64,000 nt of DNA from Falciphora oryzae (Eukaryota; Ascomycota; Sordariomycetes; Magnaporthales; Magnaporthaceae): positions 1,400,438 through 1,464,437 of the forward strand of contig JNVV01000006.1 in NCBI GenBank assembly GCA_000733355.1, given 5' to 3'. A program made the translations under genes and the position numbers. The first letter of the stretch is position 1. Every line of letters begins with the position of its first letter. A model generated the notes under the pieces. The model made no database searches. It saw nothing but the letters and a program-made list of their open reading frames with translations, and was not told the DNA's origin. Positions 45,297 to 55,315 of the stretch are shown in pieces.

Positions 45297-45767
45297 ATGC
45301 TTGCTTCGAACCTCTTCTACGGCGTCGTCGCCTCCTTCGCCGCCCTCGCCGCGTCCCAGACCACCTCGGGCACCACCACCTCGACGGCCACCATGACCAG
45401 GACCATCACCATCACCACCTGCAACCCCAAGGTCTCCAACTGCCCTGGCCGCACCAGCTCCACCAGCAGCATCACCAACACCACCAGCAGCAGCACCAGC
45501 ACCACCAGCATCATCAGCACCAGCAGCACCTTCTACCCGACCGCCAACCTGACGTCGGCCTTCCCCGTGCCCTCCAAGAACGCGACTTCGTACGTGCCGC
45601 CCGTGCCCTCCAAGATCGCCACCGCCCCCGTTGGCGTCCCCGTGCCGCCTGCCCCTACCGTCACCCCGCCCGTGACCATTCCCGTTGGCAGCGCCGGCAG
45701 CGCAGTTTTCTTCCAGAGTGGCCTGATGCTCGGCCTCCTGGGTGCCGGTGTCGCCATTCTGGCCTAA
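45297..45767 (+). CDS. Small Ser/Thr-rich GPI-type surface protein, unknown function
   Basis: This is a single-exon gene of 156 aa. A signal peptide covers residues 1-19 (LFYGVVASFAALAAS). The middle (20-90) is almost entirely Thr and Ser apart from one short segment TITITTCNPKVSNCPGR with two Cys, which recurs in fungal GPI proteins. A Pro/Val-rich region (VPSKxATxxV repeats, about 95-130) follows. The C-terminus SAVFFQSGLMLGLLGAGVAILA is a hydrophobic GPI-signal-like tail. Codon use is strongly biased to C-ending codons, and the promoter has a TATA-like box and a T/C-rich leader, so expression is probably high. The likely location is the plasma membrane or cell wall, heavily O-mannosylated. 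I cannot assign a named family. Confidence 0.75.
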   Translation: MLASNLFYGVVASFAALAASQTTSGTTTSTATMTRTITITTCNPKVSNCPGRTSSTSSITNTTSSSTSTTSIISTSSTFYPTANLTSAFPVPSKNATSYVPPVPSKIATAPVGVPVPPAPTVTPPVTIPVGSAGSAVFFQSGLMLGLLGAGVAILA

Positions 45768-47429
45768 ACGCCTTCCCTCCTAGGCCTTACTCCCCCTCTC
45801 CAGCCAACCAGCCGGTCCAGGCAAATCCATCCCCAATCAACATGGAGCCTGGCTGTCTCGGTTTCACCTCACTATACTTTAATCTTCCCTTCTTATTCCC
45901 GCTCAGAGATACCCATCCCACCAAGCAATGGTACTTTTGCGTCTTAATTCTTAAAACCACAAGGGGACGTTGATGTTTGTTGTATATTTGGCGGAGTCGT
46001 GTTGTTGCTTGTTTTGACTGGCATTTGGCGGAGCGCATGTTTACTCATCTTTTTGGATTTCGAGCTGGGCTGTCAGCCGGAAATTTCTGAGACAAAGCAA
46101 ACACACCACGACGTCCGCGTGGCCTGTCGTCTCGGCAGATCTAGACCGGCTTCCATATCTCGCCCGTCCTCGATTTGCTTCAGCAAACAACAACGTTTTT
46201 GGAGAGCGTCAAGCCTTGGGGTGTCTCGACCTTCACTTCGTGTCGCATACTTTGTTTCCTTGCATCACCCTGCCTTATCTTCACCCTCTCCCGCCCCCGA
46301 AGATAAGGGTGGATGGGGCTGGATTCAAGGACCTGGACATAGTTCGTTGGATGGAAGCGATCAATTCATGGGATGACGGCCAAATCAAGACAGGCTTGGA
46401 TGATGAAGCTGCACGTTTCAACGTATTTCTTTTCCGGTTGTAGGCGCCTGTTGACCTTGGATTTGAACTGTGCAAGTGCCTCGCACACAACCGAACCCCT
46501 GGATGACGACCATCAGACGAACAAGCGAGACGTGGAAACGAAAAGGAACAAAGTGTCCGTGGGGCTTGACGGCCCCGTCTCCCTGCAGCCCTATGTATGC
46601 TTAGATTTTGAAGGCTGTTGATCCCCGGCTCACGTGTTGGATCGTCATGCGTGGCCTCGCTGCCCGGTCCGCGCGCGCGTTTCGTCTGAACCACACCTTA
46701 TCAACCACCAGTCGGATCCAGCGTGGGGGAGCCGTCAAGACGGGGGGCTGTTTTAATGCCACAACGAACCAACAAACACATGGACAGACAGACACCAACG
46801 CCCCGTCGGATGCCTCCCCTCGCGCCGTGCACGCATGCATGATACGGCCCGCCCGTCGTTGGGGAGGGGAGGGGAGAGACGGCTTTCGCTCCGTCCCCTG
46901 CCATCCCATCCCATCCATCCCTTCGGCCTCACCGTCTAGCCCGGCATCTGCATCCTGCATCCGTTAATCTCGTCGCGATTGGGCGAACAGAAGCAGAGCG
47001 GCGGCGGCGGCATATGCCGCCCGAACTTGGCCAAGTCACCCTATCACATGAGCACGCACACCTACCCAAGCCCATCTTTTGCCGAGCCCGCCCGTCTGGA
47101 CACGGCCACAATGGAGTGCGTCCAGGGGAGTGAAGCTCCCATAGGATTCGCCAATGGGGGAACAGCCCTGGATGGATGCAATGGAAGGATCCATCCACCC
47201 AGATGCCGAGGAGGGAAGGAAGAAAAATGCGGAGTACACACACACACACCTACACCGTACACAGACCGGTATGCGGACTGACCGGTGAATGTGGGGGCCC
47301 TCTTTTTTTTTTCCCGCTGTTTGTCTTGTTTTCGACCACCAACGAACCGGAACGGAGCGTGAGCACGATTTGCCACGATGGGGATTTTCAAACCCCGACA
47401 GGCCGATGAACGAGCCATCATGTGAAAAG

Positions 47430-47462
<33 letters not shown>

Positions 47463-48527
47463 AGAAGAGAGAGACCAAAAAGACATCTCTGACACAGCCA
47501 AGGCGCAGGATAGGTGCTCCGTCTGCACACGGCCACCCATTATCTCCTTTCGCAATGCGCCATCGGCGATGCCCGCGCCATGCCCGTCCTGCAGGGCCCC
47601 TACCTTTTGACCCTTGAGACAGCGAAACGGATTTCTCTCCGGTCCTTTCCCTTGATGGTGGTGAGGGGGGGGCGCCACAGAGTGAGAAAGCAGAGTGAAG
47701 GTTTCGGGACGCGGCATCCAGGCGCCCGTCGCCTGTCGCCTGTTGCACGGAAAGGGCGGCAACCGTTTTTTTTTTTTCCTTCATCCTTCACTGTAACCCT
47801 GCTTTCCATCCTCACCCTTGCTTGCCAGCCCGGCGAGTGGACGATGCCCCAGTCGTAGTCGTAGTTGCGGTTGTGGTGGTGGTGTGCGCTAGGGCATGGG
47901 CGGACCAAGACCAGATCATGCAGGCCCTCCTCTCGCTAACCCGAGATCCTGTCCTGTTGGAGGGGCCTGCCGGGGCCATGCGCGTCCTTGCAGCAAACAA
48001 AAAAAAATATGCCACCCCAGCCAGTCAGGGTGCCGAGCATGTCGTGCTGTTCTTTTGCTGACCGGGGTGTGTCTTTTATATGCTGCTGCCCTGGCGAGGA
48101 AAAAAAAAAAAAAAAAAAGGCACAGGAAAGAACCAGATAGTAGGGACGACGAAGAGGGAGTGTCCGCGTACGGCCGCAAAATCATACGAGGCCCTTGCCG
48201 TGGCACTTATAACGGCTCTCTGTCGACGACCATCCCCTTTCCTCTCCCTCTCTTGTTCTCTCTTCATCTCCCTCGCCTTGGCGTGTCTTACCCTCAGTAT
48301 CTCTAGCCTCTCTCACACCTAAAACTCTTACCAGAGCGGGCACAAGGCCAATTTTTATTTTTGTCGATTTTTTTCTTCCTTTTTTTTTTCCTTGGCTCAC
48401 GTCTTCCCGAGCCAATCACTGTGCAAGCGAGCCCTAAGCGAGCGAGTGGTCGATCGCCAAGCAATAAGAGAGGTTGTCAAAAACGTACACCTACTCTTAC
48501 TATCAAGCGAACCAAGGTAGAAAAGTG
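45768..48527. other. Intergenic region, 2.8 kb, homopolymer-rich
   Basis: No gene is supported. It holds an A-run of about 30 at 47430-47460, A-runs at 48101-48118, T-runs at 47305-47314 and 47766-47778, a short CA repeat near 47237 and CCATC microrepeats near 46900. A TTATAA box at 48207-48212 and a following T/C-rich leader look like the promoter of the small peptide gene at 48528. Confidence 0.45.
47429..47459. repeat. Poly(A) homopolymer run
   Basis: An A-tract of roughly 30 bases with one early G interruption. It is not attached to any recognisable retroelement, so it is noted as simple sequence. Confidence 0.85.
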
Positions 48528-48665
48528 ATGGACATGGCGTCAAAACTCTGCGACCACCACGCCACAGCATGCGGCTGCAAAGAGCTGGTTGACGGCAACG
48601 TCAAGCTGTGCGGTGCATGCGAGAACAACGAGTGTGGCTACAACGACGCAGGCCCAGGAAGCTGA
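48528..48665 (+). CDS. Small Cys/His-rich peptide, hypothetical
   Basis: This 45-aa reading frame starts MDMASKLCDHHATACGCKEL. It holds six Cys, with CxC and CxxC pairs, and two adjacent His, a spacing that could bind zinc. The frame is open upstream to 48474 but without an ATG. Evidence that it is real: nearly every codon ends in C or G, a TTATAA box lies about 320 bp upstream, and a T/C-rich leader and an adenine-rich context precede the ATG. A GTAAGT donor at 48697 lies shortly after the stop, so either a 3'-UTR intron exists or a different spliced frame is used. No family is recognised. Confidence 0.4.
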   Translation: MDMASKLCDHHATACGCKELVDGNVKLCGACENNECGYNDAGPGS

Positions 48666-49103
48666 GCTGTCGAGCGAGACGATATCGACGTTCGATGTAA
48701 GTCCAGCCTTCTCTGCGAATATCTCTTCATGGCCCTCGCTCACAACCACCAGAGAATTCTCGCCGTCATCTCGGCGACGGTAGCACGGTCCGCTCCATTG
48801 CCCAATCACCGAGAATGGAGGAGCTGGCCACTAGAGCCATGTATGTGGAACATGAAAAGCAGACGGCACTGCTATCAGGATTGGGAAATGACCTGGAAGG
48901 ATAGAAGGGACGCCTGGTGATGGATATCCACCAGTGCAGGTACTGCGCGTTTTCATCCCGTATGGCACGTACGGGTTTATGCAATAGAAGGAGGACAAAC
49001 TGGCTGTTTAGATTGGATTCCTAATTACAAACTTTGTTGAATAGAAAAGGGTTGGTCTTGCACGTGCGTTATGCGTCGCACCCACGCCAATATCCGGCAG
49101 CCT
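48666..49103. other. Intergenic region, 0.4 kb
   Basis: This lies between the small peptide gene and the 3' end of the phosphatase. Nothing beyond the GTAAGT site at 48697 was noted. Confidence 0.4.
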
Positions 49104-51601
49104 TTAGGGCGGCGACCCATCCGTAACCGATCCGTACGGCATGTTATCCCATTGGCCAAAACAGGCGTAGTCGTACTTTGCTAGCCCATCCATCTTCTCC
49201 TGGGAAGCCAGGAAGGCTTCGAACTCGCACCAGCCGTCGACGCGAGAGGCGTCACACTCTGGGAGACTCCATCCCAGCGGCAGCGTGCGCTGGTTCAGCA
49301 CAAAGTGAACGTATTTGGTCTCGCCACCCTCCGTATACCCAGATCGGTCGGCGGCCAGGGGCTTGGGGGTCCGGATAATCTCAATATCAAGGCGCGCGCC
49401 AAAGGGCACGATGTGCGAGATAGTCAAGTTGTGCTTTCCCGGATAGGACGATGGCGGAAGCAGCTGTGAGAATTGTCGCAGCCCGAACGCGGTGAGAATG
49501 GACAAAATATTAGTGTCGTGGGAGAAGTCAAAGTATAGCGTTTGGTTGAGAGGGAACGTTTCAGTGTTGTTGTCCAGCGTGACGTTGATTTGAGAGCCCG
49601 AGTAACCCAGTGTGTGGTTTTTAAGCCGCGCCATCGTCTCTTGTTGATACCCGATCCCCGTCGCTCTCTATGCATGTCGGGTCTTGTGTGAGTAGGTCGC
49701 TGACCGGTGGGAGGAGTAGATAGGCAGGCTATGGCATGTATTACGTACCCCAACAGGCGATTGGAAAGCGACGTTTCCCGCGAATGCGAGATCGATTGAG
49801 TAACTAAACCCTATCCACTCTTCATAGGTGAACAGGTCGCAAAAGCGGCTGAACCCATACGCAACCTATCGTGAGGGCAGGAACCCAAGCGAGTCAGTTC
49901 GTGCTAGAGGCCTTCGTGTTTCCCTGTGGGTTGGTGCATGGATAATCTCACCGTTTCATAAGGGCACATATTCATGGCCGCGTACGAGTCTTCGATCGTC
50001 CAAGTGTACCCTTCGATCATGGGTCGAAGCCGCGCAGTGGCTGTATATGAAGAGCCTTGTCAGCAACCCTCTCAGAACCGGGCTCGAACGACAAACGGGT
50101 GCATCTCGACCTGCCATTTTGTAGGTAATTGTCGACCCAGATATTCATAGCTTCGTTGCCGAGCTCACTCTTCCGAGAATTCGGGCAGTTGAGGTAGCCG
50201 GCAAGGGAATTGTTGAACCCTTTCTGCTCAATAATAACCTCGATAGTGGCATTGCGAGTCCTGGGCCGGTTGGGGTTAGTGAGCGACATATCCACAGAAT
50301 CTTGATTGCAGGGCGACAGCACTCACCATTCCAGGCCGAAAAATCCGGCCAAGAAGTACTCGGCCGACTTGAGCATGCGATCCTGAGTCGTGGTCCGGAC
50401 GATGATCTTGCTGTTTGGGTTGTACAACTGGCCATAGTTGTAGGCGTGGAGAATACCTGCACCGAGTCTGTGTTAGGCTGTGTGGGAAGAGAACGACAGG
50501 GTCACAGATAAAGAAAGGACTGCCCGTCAGCAGGGACTTACCCGAGTCAAAAAGCTCTTGCCGACCTACAATGCTACAGCGTCAGCGCTTTCGATCATCT
50601 GATGGCAGGTGTCACAGAGAAGTTGTGTATTCATTGTGATCGAGTCGAGAGTCAGATGCTCGCCTACCTCGTGGCACAAGAATTTCGTGACCCAATTGGT
50701 ACTTCCAGTCGTTGAGGAAAGACAGAGGTCCCGAGGCCTTGAAGCGCTTGTCTTTCTTGGCTGAGTGCATTCGGTCACCAAGAGCGACTACATTTGCCCC
50801 CTTGGTAGGGTATCGAGAGCCGTGGCGAGACAGCATCTGCGAATGGGATCCTAATTAGGGGTGGCCACGTGAAAAACAAAAGCTGGTTGATAGGGAACGC
50901 ACCTGGACCTGTAGTATCTCCGCTCCGGCCGGGAGAGGGTATTCAGCCACACCAAAGCCCGGGGAGGGCGAGTAGGGAGAGAGGTAGCTGTAAGTATATG
51001 ATGCGATATGCTAGCGTGTCAGTGTGTTGATCGATCGACGACGACGAAGGATTGATTCGGAAGTGGGAGACACGAACCCCATCATCTCAAAGATGCTCGT
51101 GTTGTCGGAACCCATGCCCTGGATGGGGATTGCAGTCTGCAGGGGAGCATTGGGCACATAGGTGGCCGTCGGGTCGAAAGTAACCGTCTGGCGGAGGAAG
51201 GGCGCCTTGCCCGTGGCGGTCGGGCCGGCCCAGAGCTCGGGCGAGGTCTGGAAGTACTGCGGCACGTCGGGGGACGGCGAGCAGGGGCACTTGCCCTTGG
51301 ACACGGCGGCCACGTCGACGGGGGCGAAGACGGACGAGCCGTCGGCGACGAACTTGACGGCCAGGCAGAGGGCCATGCAGGCGACGACGGCCACGACGAC
51401 GGCCTTTCTGGACAGCCGGAACCCCGAGGCGGGGCCGTGCGGGAGCGGACCGGCGCCGGCGCCGGCGGTGGTGTCGTCACGGCCGTCCTGCTCGTCGTCG
51501 GCGGCGGACACGGGCTGGTATCCCGCCGCCCGGCCCGGGGTGGGTCTGGGGCGCGTCATGGTTGTCGCCATGGTTGTGGAGTCAGGAAGCTTGATCCCCA
51601 T
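49104..51601 (-). CDS. Histidine acid phosphatase (phytase-like), membrane-anchored, nine exons
   Basis: Exons on the minus strand are 51601-51078, 50987-50903, 50836-50668, 50565-50542 (24 nt), 50456-50327, 50260-50115, 50040-49952, 49865-49749 and 49667-49104, giving 615 aa with frame kept at every junction. The catalytic motif RHGSRYP is near residue 207 (His nucleophile). The proton donor pair is in FSHDTNILS (His478-Asp479). Other family segments are GFGVAEYPLP, GRQELFDSG and QSPVGRATGIGYQQE. Residues 65-86 (KAVVVAVVACMALCLAVKFVA) form a membrane anchor after a cytosolic tail, so it is predicted as a type II membrane protein and not a freely secreted phytase. The intron 50041-50114 appears to use a GC donor (GCAGGT). 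Alternative ATGs exist at 51571 and 51559. The substrate could be phytate or other phosphomonoesters. Confidence 0.88.
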
Positions 51602-51829
51602 TCTGTCCGGGGCTCGAGGCAGCAGGCAAGGAGAGAACGAGAGGGGGAGAAAGCTCGCAGCCTTCTCTCTCCGCCAGATGCACCAGGTGATGCCAGAAGG
51701 GTCGGGCCAGGTTCAATTGGCCTCGTCCTTCGCGAATTTCCACCGCCGCTGCGTTGGAATGATTTGTCGGCGACACGCGTAACAGGCGTGTCACGAATTT
51801 GGCTTTCTGTCAAATGACGTTGCGCCAAG

Positions 51830-51835
51830 CACGTG
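51830..51835. promoter_or_regulatory. CACGTG (Pho4/NUC-1-type) site upstream of the acid phosphatase
   Basis: This palindromic CACGTG lies about 230 bp upstream of the phosphatase ATG. Others are at 52337-52342, 53650-53655 and inside intron 2 at 50866-50871. CACGTG is the target of the phosphate-starvation bHLH regulator in yeast and Neurospora. The binding role here is inferred. Confidence 0.4.
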
Positions 51836-54370
51836 GGTGGCGCCTGGCCTGGGCCAACCAGAGGTTGGTGTGTTATTGGGTAAGCAGACCTTCGCCAATG
51901 GATACATGTGTAAATGGCCTCAAAAGCTGCTGCACTTATGAAGACGATAGCAGTCGTATATTGTCCATATCTCGGCCGGAACAAGCCGGTATTTGTATAG
52001 AATAGTGATGGTATCATTGGTAAGCCGAAGCCGGCTAACATATAAAAATACGCTGTCGTCACTCGTGTCGCAAAATTCATGCAACTCGTCCAGTGCACGA
52101 GTTGACTGGTGATAGAGACACCACGAGCCGCATGACAGTTGAATCAAGCTTCCAACGGACTTGGCAGAGTGGGCCATCAGAGGGAAAAGAGAATCCAGGG
52201 ACACTGCAGAGAGCCGAAGATGGTGGGTATTGCAAGCCGCGGGCAAGATTCAGAGAGATGATGATGCTATCCGGGCCTTTGGGACTGATTCCTGCCAAGT
52301 GATAAAGATATGTTGGTTGTGGAAGGCCATCATGGTCACGTGCACCACCTCAAGCTGGATGTCAGACCGCGTCCCGTCTTAGTCCCGGGTGGACACGGGT
52401 TCCTGGTCAAGGTGACAGATCCAATTTGCTGTCGGCAAGAAACTGGCAGGCCCTGATTGGCTGGTTGCGCAGAAAGATAAGGCGTATCTCTTGGCGCGAG
52501 GGTTGCCGGCGGGGGCTGGGCCTAGCGTCGCGCTAAAAAGGGGTGGTCTTCCCCGGCCGAAGGATTAGGGCGGGTCCTTGTTGCCAAGCAGAGGCACCAT
52601 GTCGGCAAGGAGCAGCCTCCAACTCGGGACAACTTGACGAGAGGTTATCAAACGCAAAATGGCAGAGGGAAATCTCTCACCATCCGTGCCTTGGGGCGCG
52701 GGCATTGGCTGCCCAGCCAAGGCGCTTGGTCCTTGGTATTAGGGGAGAATCCGAGGCTGATAGGGAAAGGGATCGCAAGGTTTGAGACGCCACAATCAAG
52801 CGACAATGTTCGGGCACTCCGACCTCCCGCTGCCGCTGCCGCCAGTCGGGTTCCATACTTGCTGCCCTGATAGCACAGGTATCCGACACATGGCAGTAGT
52901 CTCTTGCTGGCGTCTAGCGGTGTCGCTGCCGAAACGGCCAGCTAAGCGAGCCGGAATCGAACACATGCGTGTCCCGCTGTGTAAAAGAGCCATGAATTTA
53001 CAGCTGATTCGATGGGGCGACGACGTCACGTTCGACTACGTCTAGGAAGTTATCTCAAGCCGCTGCGGGTGCGAACGGCTTGGCCAGCATTGCCAGGCCA
53101 CAAACAGCATTTGGCAAATGGTCAACAGCAAGCAGAAATCGACAAAACAGCTTTCCAGTCCGGACTCTCGGGGGGCGTGCGTACGCTGGTCTGGGTTTCT
53201 AGAAGGAAGCGGGGACGACATGCAACGGAGATGCCCAAAGGGGGGAGTGTTTTTGTTCCCAATCTTGGCGGGCTTGATTCGCCAGGGGCATGGCCAGATC
53301 CCCGGTCGCGCGGCCCCGCAGCTGGGTGGCATCTCTTTTCTGGCCGTGTAAGCTCTGGCGTCACTTATCTCGGGCTGCGTAAGGCTTTCTGGTAAGACTT
53401 TGCAAGGGGCGTTTGTTTGTTCCAAGGCCAAGTCCCCGCGCGACGCTTCTTGGTTGGGATCCTGGACAAGGGGGCAGGCATCGAAGGGATGATTGTGACA
53501 GGGCGCAAGGTGTAACACGGGCTACTGATCTTGACCAGCATGATCCCTCGGTGGATGCGGGCAGCCGTCGCGAGAGACTCTCGGGTTAGCTCAGGACGGG
53601 ACGCGATGGGAAGGGAATGTGTGCACACGACATGGAGAAGAAAAAAGAGCACGTGATGACTGGCAGAGCTGAAGGGGTCCAGGCCTGTGGTCGCTGCATG
53701 TCATTAACGAATTCAGCAGAAGGGGTTCGCGTGGGGGTTTCGTTTTGGATCAATGCTTCAGGTACAGATACAGGTGCCTGTACAGGTACCTCGCCCGTAT
53801 CTCGCTCATTCTCCCAGCTTTCCAGGCGCACTAGCCAGCGCCATTGGCCATGTCTGTTAGTGTCTCTGGAAACGCCAAAGGGGCGGGAAGAGGAAAAGAA
53901 AGAAAAAAGATAATAAGAGTGGCACTGCTTGTGCCACCGACTTGATACCGCGCTAGCGGATCCTCCAGTCGGGTAACCACTAACCAACATCGACGGCTGC
54001 GTAGGTCGACGCCGCACACACCACTATAGCCGATCGAGTCCAAGAATTCCAAGGCGCGGGAGAAGACGCCAATTTCGATTCCCACGTCTTAGCAAAGCAC
54101 AATGCATTCCAACAAGCCTTTCTTGGCTGCAGATCAGATGCGGCCGATACGCAGGGTTTTGGATTTGTATTATCGTAATTACGAAAAGTCTGCCGCCGAC
54201 ATGTCCGAGCATTTCCTGTTGTTTATTTGCCTTTTTGAAGATACTTCAATAGGAGCAGGCTCCGAGGTCGCAGCAGCGGCAGCAGGCTGGAGTCCAAGGG
54301 ATCAATTGGATGCCAGGGAAACACAGCCGCCGCAAATCTACAAATCTCCATACTCGCAGGGCGATATCTG

Positions 54371-55009
54371 CTATCAGTGACGTGACTCGGAATCATTGTG
54401 TTGTCATTAGCAGAACTAATGGGCACGCCAAACTGGGGACCATGGCCGGTTGGGCGTCCGTGGAATCTCGCGAATCGACAGGGGCTGCGGATGAGCCGGG
54501 GAGCGGGACATGCTGCACGTCCGGTGGGGGTCTTTTTTGGGACGCTGATGGGCTTTGGATTGGACGTTGATGCAGGGCACACTTGGCGTCTTGGAAGTGG
54601 CTGCTACCGAGGTGTGAACACAAGGTGTTGGATCCTGTAAGCCCTTGTGTGGGAAGGGTTGGGCAAACTTCATCCCACGCAGAGTTTGAGGTACCGTTCA
54701 GCCGAATAGAAAGAGGGAGTAAAAAAAAAAAAGGAAGGACAGACCGGAAAAGGAAAAGACCTGGGGGACGCTACGGGAAAAGAAGGGCTCGACATCCACC
54801 GCCCCGGGCGAGCTGCTAGCCCACATCGAAAGTAGGGGTACATTGCCCTCCTCTCCGCCCTCCCTCCTGTTCAAGATAGCCCGCTCGCGCTCCGCTTTTT
54901 CCCTCTTTATGCTGGGTATGCTGGTCGTATGCACGCAACAGCAAGCAAGCCCACCCCCCGTCCCCTTGCCTGCTCGGACGACACATGCACCAGGGATAAG
55001 GTATAAATA
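54371..55009 (+). promoter_or_regulatory. Ammonium transporter promoter: GATA motifs and TATA box
   Basis: GATA-factor cores are at 54371-54377 (CTGATAG on the minus strand), 54874-54879 (AGATAG) and 54995-55000 (GATAAG), with another AGATAA at 53908-53913. A TATAAATA box lies at 55002-55009, about 310 bp before the ATG. AreA/NIT2-type nitrogen control would fit an ammonium transporter but is inferred. Confidence 0.4.
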
Positions 55010-55315
55010 TATTGAGCAGGCATCCCGCCCGCGCCCGGCCCCTTGGTCTCGTCCCAGCCCAGCTCCGCGCGCCCGCCGTGTGTAACGAGTCCCAGTCCCG
55101 TCCCCGTCGACCCTGTCTGTGCAGCCGAGTTGGTATCGACGACTCGGGCCAGACTGCCACAGTGCCTCTGCAGAGGCCGTCCACGACAACGCCTCCGTTC
55201 CTTTTAACTCCAACGACACCCGGCGATTCGACACCACACGCCACCGCACGACCCAGACTGTCCATCCTTCTCGGTCGTTCCTTGATCCCGCTCACGCGAG
55301 CAGCTCACCCCGGCC

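Larger units (their letters stand above)
51602..55315. other. Divergent intergenic region, 3.7 kb, no supported gene
   Basis: It separates the acid phosphatase and the ammonium transporter. Open frames are short and without domains. Regulatory-type motifs are the CACGTG sites near the phosphatase side and GATA cores near the transporter side. A run of 12 A lies at 54721-54732. Confidence 0.45.

Noticed and set aside
47429..47459. Poly(A) run as a possible retroelement tail
   Set aside because: No target duplication, reverse transcriptase relic or element body is found upstream.
52950..52970. B-box-like sequence on the minus strand in the phosphatase/transporter gap
   Set aside because: The bases around the loop cannot form a T-stem.
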